Below are positions 24,801-37,182 of a stretch of 64,000 nucleotides of DNA, piece after piece; the stretch's first letter is position 1, and each line of letters starts with the position of its first letter. The position numbers and the translations under genes are program-made. Below the pieces are notes generated by a model. It did not search any database. It saw only the letters and a list, made by a program, of their open reading frames with translations, and had not been told where the DNA came from. Source of the DNA: Membranipora membranacea. Its lineage: Eukaryota; Bryozoa; Gymnolaemata; Cheilostomatida; Membraniporidae. The stretch lies in contig OU612068.1 of assembly GCA_914767715.1 (NCBI GenBank), positions 25,978,001-26,042,000 on the forward strand, given 5' to 3'.

Positions 24801-25700
24801 TGATGATAATTATACATATCCAAAAATCACATCATCAATGCTACACATCAGTTTCCCACAGTGTTGCCTAACACTCCTGACATTGAGCTGATCTACGTTT
24901 AGGAATCCATACATGAATACATCAATCCAAGCCCTATCGTTTCCTCCTACTCATCGAGATCTGCATATCTTTGGACAGTAAAGTCCTTATCATCACAAAT
25001 CAAGCAGCCTAAAATCAATGAGTCTAAGTTGGAGGTGAATTTCAACTGCTCTTTGTCTCTAAAAGCTTACTTCTGGTACATGTTATGCCTATTTCTCTCA
25101 GAGGAAATTGATTCATATGCCAAAAAGGGTATGTATCATCGGAGACTATAGACGGAGACGGATGGTTTGTGTAGTACTTGTAATGGCATCAGCTGAATGC
25201 TGTAAACTAGAGCTCCTAAAGGGCAATAGTATATCCCGAATATGTGATCTCATGTGATCTCAGTTGAGTTAGAAATTACAATTGGGATGATCGAAACTGT
25301 TTCTCCAGCTAATCAGCTTCAATACAAGCCCAAAATTGACCCTCTTGGACCACCAGATGCTGTGATATGAGGCGTTGAAGTTGACCCATTCAATATTCGC
25401 TCGCGAGATCAGAAAGCCCTTGCATGAGGTCACATCAGGGTATTCTGTAGTAAGGTAGAGACACGGGGGTCAGAAATTATCAACTTTATATACACCCTTG
25501 GACAGCTGCCGAGCTACTGATCTTTAAAAGCTCGTCAAAAATGAGATTGGACTACGTTGCTTGTCAGCAAATCCTTACTTTGATAAGTCGTACCTTCAGT
25601 CCTAGTTGCCCAATTAAGTTGCTCTTGGGCTCATTTTTAAGTTTAAGTTTGAGCAGTTCCTGTGATCATTTTAAGCTTTGTTTAATGTGTGCTTTAATGC
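24801..25700. other. no gene seen
   Basis: Intron-like or intergenic DNA. The phrase CAGCTGCCGAGCTACTGA at 25502 resembles an arm of the hairpin at 13788-14984, suggesting an old partial copy. Confidence 0.4.
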
Positions 25701-25704
25701 TTAC

Positions 25705-26574
25705 CAGCCATGTTCAAAACTTCCAGATTATCAGTAAGTCCTCGAGACATCATCTCCAACTCCGCCATGGAGAATTTACACAAGCTAACGTCCAGCCTGA
25801 GCAAGGGTTTGTGATCTGCTATTGCTACCAGAAGGGGCGAGTCATACAGTGGAATAAGTGTATCCCGGATGATCAGGGTTGAGAGTTTTGGGGGCAAAAC
25901 CCACTGTTCATCTGCTATTTCCACCAGCTTCACAACAAGTGATCCGGTTAAAACAAGGTGAGACAATTCGTTGAGAATGAATCCTGTAAGGAAATTTGTT
26001 TCTATGACTTTGTGGCTGAGAAGGTAGAGATGGGACAAAACAGTGTTGGTCAATGTATTTTCTAACGACTGTTTGGTCTAATGAATATTAAAATCAGGAT
26101 AACCATTTACAAGTTCTAAACAAATACATACATACATACACATATACACACATACATATACATAAACAAGAACATGCAGTTTGAGCAAGGAGAAAGGAGT
26201 TTTTACTCCTTGGTTTGAGTATGTTTTGAAAAGGTATACAAAGCAAGGTATTTTTGAAACAATTTAAATAGCAATAATTTAGCAATAATATCAATAATTT
26301 AATTCGGTTTATTCTGACTTTTCAATTTGAATGATCTAACATTTTTAGGAAACTTGTAGGGAATACAAAATGTGCATAAGGGAACTACATGATTTTGCAT
26401 TGTACATGTATCAATACATCATACTTTGATTTATTACTTGCACAAAAATCAGGCTCATTACTATGACAAGGAAACTGACCTGGAGAGCGTAGTGCCTTAA
26501 AGCTCTGAGCATTGATGCTACAGTATGGTAGCCTGAGATGTGTAAGTATAGAGGAGAGACAACAGAGCAAGTTC
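25705..26574 (-). CDS. two consecutive exons of a leucine-rich-repeat protein (partial gene)
   Basis: Exon 26480-26574 (TTTGACAG|GAAC … CTCTCCAG|GTCAGT) encodes a repeat with SILTHLRLPYCSINAQSF. Exon 25705-25983 (CTTACAG|GATTC … GGCTG|GTAAGC) encodes FILNELSHLVL … LLRLDVSLCKFSMAELEMM … NLEVLNMAG. They join in phase 1. The spacing L-x-x-L-x-L-x-x-C/S-x-(I/F) is the ribonuclease-inhibitor or cysteine-containing type of LRR, as in NLR and F-box proteins. I see no NACHT, F-box or other defining domain, so the class is open. A further LRR-like piece lies at about 28500-28600. Confidence 0.5.
26123..26166. repeat. ACAT/ATAC microsatellite
   Basis: Short tandem ATACATAC and ACACATAC units in the putative LRR intron/exon-flanking DNA. 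Confidence 0.8.
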
Positions 26575-26599
26575 CTGTCAAATAACTGATCATGTGACA

Positions 26600-27719
26600 A
26601 GAAGAACGATTCCAGTGATGGGCACCTAGTCTTTATCTCATAGACAATATAAGGAGAAATACCTAGAAGAGTAAATCACAAATTAATGTATCACAGAGTG
26701 TTACTCACCATTGTGAGCAACAGATTATAGACCCTAGAGTATAAAACTAAGAAGAAAGTAGATAATAGAACAAAAAATAAGCACCCTTTTGCTTATATAC
26801 CTACTACACTACCTACATTCTGATCCCTTCGCCTTGACTCTTCCAGATAATGACTTCTCTCTTGCACTCAGGCACAGCTGTTTGGTGTACTGATTGTTAC
26901 ATAAGTTTGAGCGCATCCTGAGATATTAGGGGCTGAAAGCTCAGGTTGACATCTCTCCACAGTGATTTATTTACATATAAATATATAGATAGAACATAGG
27001 GCAGTTACATGTAAAAGGTATTCTCAGCAATGTTCAGAGTACGACAGGAGCTTTTCCAGGTTCTCTCTTCTTTCAACCAGTCGGAGTTACCACTGGAAGT
27101 ACAAATGTTGTCAAAACAAGCTATCAATGCAGTATGACAAAAAAAACCTGTGGTTGTCCAGTAAAGGAAGTTCATTTGGTTATCTATATTTTCACCAATA
27201 GAGAGCTTCTATTCCATCAGATTTTTATTACCAACAGCACTCATAGAAAGTTTCAGCATGCAACTCACAATTCAAAATGATGATGACTATGAAGCCTAAC
27301 AATACAAGATACTTTTCAACTAAATATCAACATGCATAGCACATGAGGCAATTACCTGTCATGTTTATTATTTATTATTCATTATTATTATTCTAACAAC
27401 AAAATATGGTAAAGTAAAGTTACACAGGACACATAGTCTGAGCTCCCAGACTTTTGCCCCCCCCCGCCAGGGTAAACACTGCTTTGAAAACATCCTATAT
27501 GAAAATATTGAAATGGAATCAGTTACATTACCAACAAGCAGATGAGTGTAAAGAGTAATGCTGAGTTGAAAAGTTTTGTTGCCACACTAGATCAAGTAGT
27601 TGACTCTTTTATTTAATCAAGTCTGATCTTTTTGCAAACAATTTGAGTTGCCCCTTTTCGCAGTCAAGTGATCAGTCAGGGGGGGACATACAAATGCAGC
27701 CATAGAGGTAAAACTAGAA
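26600..27719. other. no gene seen
   Basis: Non-coding by inspection. There is a short C tract near 27459-27467 and an ATT-rich stretch at 27360-27400. Confidence 0.4.
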
Positions 27720-27855
27720 CTATGTCAGCCAAACTGATATTTCTTGTCTGATGCGCTCATTCTGTTTTTTGCGTTGTAGGTCTGTAATGTGTTCAGTGTT
27801 CGGGGGTGGAATATTGCTAGAGTTGAGTAACGTTGAGTTCCGTAGCTGAATTATT
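27720..27855 (-). CDS. possible terminal exon, unrecognised
   Basis: An acceptor CATTTTCATTAG precedes an open frame reading IIQLRNSTLLNSSNIPPPNT, then a basic stretch QRKKQNERIRQEISVWLT and a stop. Only the splice acceptor and the open frame support it. If real it would end a minus-strand gene whose upstream exons lie beyond 27.9 kb. Confidence 0.25.
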
Positions 27856-28499
27856 CTAATGAAAATGATACCAAAAATATGACAATGTTTTTGTGATAAC
27901 AACTTATCTTGATGCCAAATTTGCAACTACCAGTTGCCAACTGTGCACCAGAATACGAATTCAATTGCATCTTTTGTGACTGCAGATTACAGAGCACAGA
28001 GGCATCCAATGCATGAACTCGACCAGAATTTTATGGAGTGAATGGGTTTGATATACCCATAAAATAGGGCCAAAAAATAACTGAGCCAAACCCATCTTGG
28101 TAGGTTTGCTGCGATAAGAACGAATCCGGATCTGACGGTCGCCAGAATGGCATCCGGTCCAGTATTTGACAAGATCATCCAGATGGGCTCGTAACATACA
28201 ATATAGCCTAGCCATAAGAAAACCATACTGATGTGTTTGTAGTATAAGTGATTGCTGCCACATAGCCAACCGGCAGCGGAAATCGCATTCAGATAGGTTT
28301 GTGACGACAGTCACACCTTGAATTATATACACGGCTCGATGAACATGGCCACTAGCAAGTGTTTTGTCTAGACTTTTCCCAGAAAAGAGGTGTCACTTTC
28401 TAGTACTGAATCTACTAATCTGGTCTCAGTGAACAGTGGTGGAAACTGAATGCTTGTTGAGAGAATTAGTTAAACTAGCCCTTCTTCTGAGTAAACTAC

Positions 28500-28608
28500 C
28501 CGAATGATGAATGAAGATCCGACTTATAGTTATAACTTGCAGGGAACATAAGTGTACAGCAATGAGGGAAAGTTCATTGTCACTCAAGTCACTACATATG
28601 TCACACAA
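28500..28608 (-). CDS. LRR-like exon fragment
   Basis: The frame reads CSDLSDNELSLIAVHLCSLQ, matching one LRR core (D-L-S-x-N-x-L-x-x-I/L). Splice borders are not clear; a weak donor GTTATA follows the core. It may belong to the same minus-strand LRR gene as 25705-26574. Confidence 0.3.
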
Positions 28609-29229
28609 TAGACAGACATGTTTACAAGCCCCAACTGCCTATGATGGAGCAAAGCATATCACAGTTAGAGTAATGAAGGCTTATGGGAAGCAAGAGGACA
28701 ATAATACTAGAAATGCTCTGATGAACATTCAACATAATGAATTGAAATCGAATGTGACTGCGTTTGGGTCTGGTGCTTTTTTTGTCGGGTGTCAATGAGG
28801 TACTTTGTGTGTATATTTGACATCCAATTGGGCATTCAACAGTAAACCAAGCCAAATTTGCCTATTCAATGCGTCTAGATAAAGACATTTCTAGACAACG
28901 AGGTAGAAAGGAAGATTTTTGTGGAAGTCTCGGCCAAGACAAGCAAAATATTAAAATTCACAATGGCACAAATGATAAAACACTGACTTGTTAACTTTGA
29001 AGAAGCCGATTGGCCAATCAACAATCGACAATAAAGTTATAATTGAACATTCCCAGAATGCAATGAAGAAAAGTCAATGAGAAGACAACTAAGTGTGACT
29101 GTTATCGTAGTATATGATTACAAAAATGAATACTTCTACAATATACCAAGACAGGTGAGATTACGCAGCCCTGTTATATATCATGGCTACAGACTACATA
29201 ATGAAGCAAGTACAAGCGACGCATCAAAC

Positions 29230-29720
29230 TGGACTCCGATGGAATCTTACAACCATGACGGTGTTGCGCTATTTTCTACAACACATGGAGGCATGCAAAA
29301 ACTTACGGACAAGCTCATAACAACAGCGAGTAAAGCGGAATTGCACATCAATGAGCAAAAGACGCAAGTTTTGAGGGTTCATCGAGATGGAATGGGCCCT
29401 GCATCTAACACCAAATTCACAGTCAGCAACAAGCCACTCGAGTTTGTAGAAAATTGATGCATCTGGTGGTGCAGCAGCATAGAAGTTTGAAGATGGAGGT
29501 ACATGAGGCACAGCCTAAAGAGGAAGGAATATATCCCTCACACCAAGCTTGGTTGGGCCCCTTTTGGGCACCCGAAGGAGAGGGCGACCCAAAGAGACTT
29601 GGTGGAGAACGGCGCTTAAGCCGATGAATGTGCACAACATCGTCGTTGGCGGAGGCTGTCGAGTTGGCGAAAGATTGGAATAGATGGAAGGGGAAGGAGA
29701 AGGCGATTCTGGAGTCCTGC
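29230..29720 (+). mobile_element. non-LTR retrotransposon fragment, RT 3' part plus ORF end
   Basis: First part: DGVALFSTTHGGMQKLTDKL … AELHINEQKTQVLRV, the degenerate counterpart of the (A/D)DVALL...T...M motif and of the LxiNxxKTkvm motif of LINE reverse transcriptases. After a short disrupted stretch, GLY-rich coding with KLGWAPFGHPKE and GRPKETWW-like bases (GGGCGACCCAAAGAGACTTGG) corresponds to the conserved C-terminal segment of such ORFs. The frame is broken by stops and shifts, so the copy is dead. Orientation is opposite to the array. Confidence 0.7.
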
Positions 29721-29759
29721 AACATAAGTAAAGTAAGTATACCAAGACAGAAACTAATA

Positions 29760-30375
29760 ATGCACAGCTGATTTGTTACATAGAAATAAGGTTGTGCACA
29801 AATTCATTGCTTGTAGTAATTGGGCCTTCAACTAAGGTATGACATCAGTTACTGTTCTTATTTAATTTTATGATACCTTTCTACAGCCAAGGACTTTCCT
29901 TTGTAATACGCTTGCTATTTTTTCTGACCAAGATATAAAAATATGATTCTGATACATGCGCGAGATCATATATGAGTAAATACCGTATTCAAGATGAAAG
30001 TGCACAAATCTCAACAACAAGAAGTTCAACACACATGGCTGTGGCCAAGGTGGCCAGGTGACATCAAAAACATCCTAGATCATGAAAATCTGAAGACAGA
30101 ATACTTCTGATATTGACTGGGACATATGGAGGAGCTAAAATTGGAATACAAACATCAAACTTCTCGGGAAAGAAATAAATTCTGATAATGAAAGTGTAAA
30201 AAATAGGGAGGTTCCAATAGAGAGGTCTGTTGAAATGCACACAGGCCTCACACTTATTAAATCCAAGAGAAAAGGACAATCCTCAAGGCTTCAAGGAGGG
30301 TTAGAACCGGTCTTCGAGTAGGTACACATTTCTCTCTAACTAGGCTTGTATGTAATTCAAATTTAATTGCAGGTC
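29760..30375. repeat. partial A-upstream/B-downstream spacer block
   Basis: Shares TGCACAAATTCATTGCTTG, GGGCCTTCAACTAAGGTATG, ATACCGTATTCAAGATGAAAG, AACATCCTAGATCATGAAAA and AATAGAGAGGTCTGTTGAAA with the spacer at 61.9-62.46 kb. It is the distal end of the same duplicated block, here without an adjoining A gene. Confidence 0.65.
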
Positions 30376-30454
30376 CTTATTTGCTAGGGCTGGTCTCTCG
30401 AGTGTCCAGACAGCCTGTGTCAATACCTCTTTTATATCCTGAAAATTAAGACAG

Positions 30455-30785
30455 GTTTACTATCGCCGACAACAGGTTGGTTATCGCACCTGTCTCCGGT
30501 CATTAAAGTCACCAGATATGAAGAGTTTGGCAGACGAGTGTTTTGTAGCTGTTTGGCGGCGGTTCAGAAAGTGATTGATAGAGTTAGCTTTGAGCTTTTT
30601 GGAGTCAGTCCAGTTCAGGCATGAGTTATATCACAGCATATTTATAGGATATTGGTTTGACTGTTTGTGCCGGAACCAGTATGCTAATGTGTGGGGTGTA
30701 GAGCATTCAAAAGGTTTGATGACAGACAGAATATCTCGAACATAGACTGTAACGCCCCCTAGCACCACACATACTCCCTGGATGC
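30455..30785 (-). mobile_element. LINE endonuclease (AP-endonuclease-like) remnant
   Basis: The minus strand reads GGVTVYVRDILSVIKPFECS, a form of the GGVxxYVRxxL block of LINE EEP endonucleases, and about 200 bp on KLFISGDFND, the counterpart of the (I/L)xGDFN block. A stop and missing bases separate them, so the copy is dead. It may or may not belong to the RT fragment 700 bp away, which has the opposite orientation. Confidence 0.6.
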
Positions 30786-31714
30786 CATTGGTGTTAAAAA
30801 GGAAATCTGCTTAGTAATATAGATTGACTCCTGATCATAATTAATATAACATGAAAGAAAGTAATTAATTATGAATGCTCATGGTCACCCATAGGAAGGC
30901 CAGTCTTTGCTAAGGGAGTATATAGGTCCTACTGATAGTATTGCTATATAACTTGTTATAACTTTTCAGGGGAACACAACACTGTCCTGTATGATATAAG
31001 AGACAATATAGTTCGGTATTCCTGAGTTCTCTCTAAGAATTATGATATTACTAAGTTATTCTGTCTCACAATAATACCATAAAAAAGAAAATATTGACTG
31101 GAGTATAGTTTTACTTTTTCTGGGTCACTTTGTGTCATCTGGAACTTATTTTGCTTGCCTGGAGTTTATTTTGAGTAAAGAGGATGAGAAGATGTGTGCT
31201 AGCCATACATTCTTATATCTCTAGCTTCTACGAAATGGAAAATTATTATCATTAGTAATGCAGCATTTTAATTCTTGATCAGGAAGCCGTAAGAATATTA
31301 TGATAACATCATCAAAAAAATAATCTGCCTTTCGGTGAGGAATATCTTATTTATTTATCATTTTATCATATAAGAGATAATAAATTGTTGCATCTTTGGT
31401 ATTGTTTGGCTCTTTGATAAGCTATGGAAAAAAAGATTTAAATTATGTTAAAACATATATTGACAAATATAAACAGGACTAGTTTCATTAAATATTGAGG
31501 AAATTATACAAATTGTAAGTTAAAGTAATATATATTATATGGATATAAATATTGATATAAACAAATTTCACTACAAGCTAATTCTTTTTGAAAAAGAAGT
31601 TAATAAGGCTGAGCAACCTTGACCACAGATTTTAAAACAACTTGTAGTTCCAAACAACTTATATCTGATGCTACAGTTTAAACTGATTTCAATGCAACAA
31701 AGCGCAGAATCTTT

Positions 31715-31795
31715 TTTAATATATATGAATATATATAATATAATTATATATATACATCAATATATATGAATATACATATATATAAATAAATTGAT
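31715..31795. repeat. TA-rich microsatellite
   Basis: (TATA)n with ATGAAT and ACATCA interruptions, about 140 bp beyond the B3 stop codon. Confidence 0.85.
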
Positions 31796-31929
31796 GAATA
31801 TAGAAAACAATGCTTACAATGCTAGTGTATATAAGAATGAAATTTGTCTAAAAACATTTGTCCAAAAAATTTGATTACTTTGCTGTATAAATGCAGATAT
31901 ATAAGGATAGGCAGATATATAAGGATAGT

Positions 31930-34900
31930 TCAACTTTCCTTGAATCTAGACTGCACTGCAATATCCATTTTCCCGGAAGTGATGGTAAAAGCTATATCTT
32001 GCGGAGGATTTGAGGTCTTTTGATCGCTGTTTCTCACTTTTTCTTTTTTCTCTGAGATTTTTGGTGGTTCATGAGCGTAGGAATAGGGACCGTAGTCTGC
32101 ACGATGCACAGGGGAAACACAAGCGATGTCACTATAAGACGGTTGTTCACTGCGAGGGTCAGCATAAGGCATAACAGGAGAATTCAAAGAAGACAACTTA
32201 CTAGCATGATGTTTGCAACATGAATGCTCTAAGCTTTGTGCATGAGGGCAGGGAGATAACCTCGGTCGAACATATGGAGGCTCAGTAACCATTGTTTTAG
32301 TGTGTGTCGACCTATCTACATGATCCAACACTTCAACATAGTACGGCTCAGTAGAGGAATCCTTTGAGTCCTCTTGCACTAGAGGCTGTCTGAGCTGATT
32401 TGGCAGTGGAAGAGGTGGTCTATCCTTGACCAGGTTTTCTTGACCGTTTGTTGCCTCAGTGGTTTTATTGACGATTTTTTCATTCAGCTGATCTTTTCTT
32501 TGTTCTACATCCCTCTGTCTGCATGCGGTTATTTCAATATCTGTATGAATGAAGACCAAAAAGTTTTGTTAAGTGCCGTTTGGGCTTGTGGTTTGTCCTC
32601 AAATGACTCACTTTGAATGGCTCAGCAACTGTGGCTACAAATTTTAATCCTTTCCGACAAAGTTCAGATCAGAAAATAAATATGCACTGCACTAATTTTT
32701 GTTGTCCTACAAGATATGTCAAAAATTGTTCTGCAGTTAAAAATACGAGTCTGTTTTTGTTGTGTTCCTTGTTTTAATTTGTTGTTGTAACTTCCATTAG
32801 TTCACAGGAAGAAAAAATGTCATGACCATATTCTGCAAAGAATGTCACCGTTCGGTGATTCTTTAGTATTCAGGCCATCATAACATATTACAAGAGAATG
32901 CGTATGAGACAACTTAACTTACTAGAGTTTTGTTCAGGATTTAAATAACGATCACAGGGTAGTAGAGATAGCCTAGGATGAACATACGGAGGTGATGGGA
33001 CCGATGCCTGTGTGTTTTGTTGTCTATTAGCAGGATCCGACACTGCAACATAGTATGGCTCAACAGCGGAATCCTTCAAGTCCTTGTGTACTAGAGACAT
33101 TCTGTGCTGATTAAGCAGCAGGAAAGGAGGTCTATCCTTGACCAGGTTTTCTTTACTATAGTTTGTCGGGATGGTTTTGTTGACGCTTTCTTCATTCGGC
33201 TGATCGATTCTATGTTCTTCACCCCTATGTCTGAATGTGCTCGGTTCTATATCTGTAAGAATGAAGTCAAAAATAAAACCTTTAGTAACCGTAACTAAAA
33301 ATATTTATCCTTTCAGTGAAAGTTTGAAACAGATACACCTAAGTTTTTATTAAATTTACACTGCACTCAGAACTTTTTGTGTTACTCATTTGGATATTTG
33401 ATCCTTCTGTTTTTGCAACACTATGATTGGTGTTGTCCTAAAAGCCATGTAAATAATTGTTTCTGGTGTTCTTCATATCAATTTTTTGCAGTTGCTTACA
33501 ATGGTGTGGAGATAACCCCTACACAAATGAAGCATATGTATAATATGTAGTGATATTCTACACTACCTGCAGCGGAAACACAAGGAATGGCACAGTAAGG
33601 TGATTCTTCACTTTGCAGGCAGCATTAGGCATTACAGAGATAAGATACAACTTACTAGAATTCTGCTCACAAGGTCGAACATATGGTCTATCAGAATTTT
33701 CCAAAACTCCAACAGAGTCCATGTGCAGGTCCGTGTGTAATGGAGGCTGCCTGTCCTAATTTGACTGAAGAGGTATTGGGCTATCCTTGACCTTGCTGTT
33801 TTTTGTTGAGGTCGTAATGTTTGTTTCATTGACACTTTCTGCCTTCAGCTGATCTTCTCTTAGTTGTACATCCCTCTGTCTGAATGCTCTCAGTTGAATA
33901 TCTGTAGAATAAAGAAGTAAAAATTCTATTAGAGGCACTTCAGATGTGGTGTGAGAGCAGACATATAATAATACTCAACTCAGCTCAACGCGTAACGGTT
34001 ATTGGGAACTTATGTGATAACTTCAGGGATCACTTACTTTTCAGGAAAACATATGCATATGCATGTATAATGTGATTTAACTGGGGTGTAAAGTGAGCAA
34101 CAAATACAAACCTTCAATGACATGGTCCGAGACAGGGGGACTTCTCTGTCTTCTGTGGTGGTGAGTGTACTTCCGGATGAGCCGTCTTTTTTTTTTCTTA
34201 TACCGCAGAGCAAAAAAAGCTATGGATCCGCTAACTACTATCACTAATACAGCTGCAGCATATCCAAAAACAGCAGGATAATCTGCAAATGCAAGGACTG
34301 TAATAAAACTTTGTGGTTGGTATGATGATTCAGCGAAAAATTAAGGATCAATGGAATGGCAGTTTCTTATAACCAACGTCACGCTTGAGGTTTACTGAAG
34401 TTGAAGGGAATGATGGCATATCTACACAAATGCGAAAACACAAAACGAGAATTGTGCGCTCGTATTCTAAGAAAGGACAATTTCTTTGATTATAACTTAT
34501 TTCCTTGTGAGGTTTTGTTAATATGAATGTGACCAGCCTACGGCATTTACCATGTACTAGCTTCTTGGAGATAACACCATACCTTGCTCAAAAAGTTTAT
34601 TCAAATCTCACCATAATATGCTGCCTTATCACTTCTGTCCGGGCTGGCTTTATCACTAGACACATCCTTTGAAGCTGTCACTGGTGTAACCAGGGAGAAT
34701 GGTGTAACGCTGCTGGTTTCTTCAGGGGTAGATGCCACTGTTAAAAGGTGATACTTAAATTACTATGAAATCTCACAAAGAGTTTAACAACGAATGAGTG
34801 GCTTGATTTTATAATCAACGGTATTTTGAATTTCTCCTTTAGTTTATAGGAAGTTGGCTAAGTTTACTCACTACCCTCAGTATAGTTGCCCAAGCACTTC

Positions 34901-36894
34901 AGACATTAATATCTAATCTACACGTTTCTAACTAGTTGGAATAAACCCGTTCAGTGTGATCAATTTCTAGGTAAGATAAAGTCTTGCTCCATATGCTAAC
35001 TTACAATTATAGCTTAATTTGATTAATTCTTGATGTTGGCCGATAGCATGAAGGTATCCATCGTATTCGATGTTTGCTATGTGAGTCACTTCAATAATTT
35101 TGCTGCTAGATTTACTCGGGATGCCAGGCAAATACGTCATTCCTTCATGAACATAGCTATGGAAACCTGTTTTGATTCATACGTGCATCAAAGAAGAAGG
35201 TCTTTGCCAATTGAAGTTATCTGTTTAATAGATATGTGTTCATGCGGTATATGCAGTCTTTCCGTGAAAGGAAGACTGTTTGGTCGGAATCTACACTTGA
35301 TTCCACGTGTACACTGACTCGCTGAACGCCGTCTGATGTTGGTATGGTTTGGTCTTCGAATACATGCTTGGCCACTTCCAAAGTGACTCTAAGGAAAAAA
35401 GCATATTAGTCTACAAACTAAAAGGGGCCTATATTTTATAATTTGTTGTGATTCTCAACAAAGTCGCAGCCATGTGTGACAGCAACGCACCAGCATAAAA
35501 AAGATCCTCAACTTCTTAATCGAAGTAAATCTAGGATCCTGCAATGTGGGACGGCTCACAGCCTATACAAAAGTTTTTCATCAACGGCTCTGTTGAAGGA
35601 ATTTGAAACCTGTGCAAAATACCAAATACTATCAAGATTGCTGGTGGATTTTTGCCTCTTCTATTGATACACAACAATTTTTACATTTTTCAATATCAAG
35701 TTGTATATCTTGTTGATTGTTGATCTAATCAATCACAATGTCAAACATCACTCATTTAACTAAACCACCAAAATATGTAATCTCAGACATTAAGGATTAT
35801 GTTAATACATACTAGGGACCACTGCTGAGTTACATGATTTAACTGCACTGTATAATACATTGACACAGGGGATACTGGTTTCATAGTAATGAACTTGTAC
35901 AGGGTGCATTGTGAATTAAGAAAGAAAGTTTTGGCACAATAAGGGTTTTTCTGCCCTTATGATACTTTCTCTAACTCTCTGTCTTGGCAATCAAACTCAA
36001 GACAGGAAATATTATCAGGTTGACTGGAAATAAGAAGTATTCCTCTCTCAACCAACTAGGGAAACTTAGACTAAGCTAAAGAATTGTGTTGACACTTGCC
36101 TAGTAGGATACGGGTAACTTTTGCAGTGAATAATGAAAGTGTTGGAAGTCTATTTACTGGACTGGTTGATACGATCAAGGTCACCCCTTGGTATGATTTC
36201 GTTTCAAATATTTTGATTTAGATTAGCTGAAGAGGATTACTCCCTGAAATTGAATCACCTTCGACAGCTATGACGATGAGCGTTAATCCAACACAGAGCC
36301 AGACCAACAGCTGCAAGACAGAAATTTGTACAAGGTTAACAGCTATGTTTTACCCTCCTGATTCTCACTCATTTCTGACCAGCCAGTCAGTAAGTAGACC
36401 ACAGTTATTCATGGGTTTCTTTCACAACTGGATTTCTAGATGTGTATAATATAATGTTATCGTATCAAGCGCTGCAGTCTGTATACCCAATGGAGAAAGA
36501 AATACAGACAAGTCAATTGAGGAATTCAAGGTTTGCTGTTTCTGGATCGATCTGTCAATCAATCACATAAAGCAATAAAGTTCACTATTCCTCTTTGAAG
36601 TTTATTGAGTGCGTATAATTTTGTGTACACTGGCTGTGTCCAAGATTGAAGAAATGCCTGATAACTCCTTATTCAAATGTGTCTTGTCTTACATTTGATC
36701 CAAATTACATTTATATAAATTATTATTTTATTAGTAATATATTGGAATTTTTGTATTGAGACAAAGATTGATAGAACTCAAAAACAATACCTGTGCCAGC
36801 ACTTATGAGGGATGCTCAAAATCTACCCAACGCTTCTACTTAAAAACATGTACTGACTATATGTACATACCTCATTCAAATGAAGGAATGACAT
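31930..36894 (-). pseudogene. B3: receptor of the B family, ectodomain deleted, tail mostly open
   Basis: Exon equivalents: 36871-36894 (MSFLHLNE), about 36240-36310 (LLVWLCVGLTLIVIAVEGD), 35005-35388, 34612-34737, 34112-34297, 33656-33901, 32923-33252, 31930-32540. Lesions: the exon-2 donor GT is GA; exon 3 is 384 bp instead of 890, a net loss of 506 bp, and reads to a stop soon after QTVFLSRKDCIYRMNT; exon 6 has CAG to TAG at 33756-33758. The stalk, membrane exon (AAAVLVIVVSGSIAFFAL) and last two tail exons stay open, and both tail modules 2 and 3 keep the EPYY tyrosines. The gene is dead as a full receptor, but its 3' exons look less decayed than its 5' half, which would fit gene conversion or recent loss. 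Confidence 0.7.
36871..36894 (-). other. B3 first coding exon
   Basis: ATGTCATTCCTTCATTTGAATGAG followed by donor GTATGT. The same 24-bp exon type starts B1 (56101-56124) and B2 (44998-45021). It lies 288 bp after the A3 stop codon. Confidence 0.6.
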
Positions 36895-37182
36895 TTTCAT
36901 GATCAAAGATTGCTTGCCACTTCCAAACTAGTATCAATCTAGCTAAAGTCAGACACTCATGGCATCACCACCATCCTTTGCCAAACAGGAAACTGTAAAC
37001 TTATCAACAGCTTACATTGATCTTTTATTGCCTGGATACGCTTAATCTCCTTTGTTGAAACTTATATATTTTTTCTTTTTTTGCTCTGACAAAATTGTTC
37101 AAAACCACAGTTTGTCTCTATACAGTTGCTCTGATTTGGTCACAAATCGTATTATTGTACAAATGTTCTAATATCACTCATA

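Noticed and set aside
27961-28332. 123- and 79-codon minus-strand open frames
   Set aside because: Overlapping frames without splice borders or recognisable domains; no basis to choose one as coding.
35030-35317. 95-codon open frame on the plus strand
   Set aside because: Antisense of the truncated B3 ectodomain exon.
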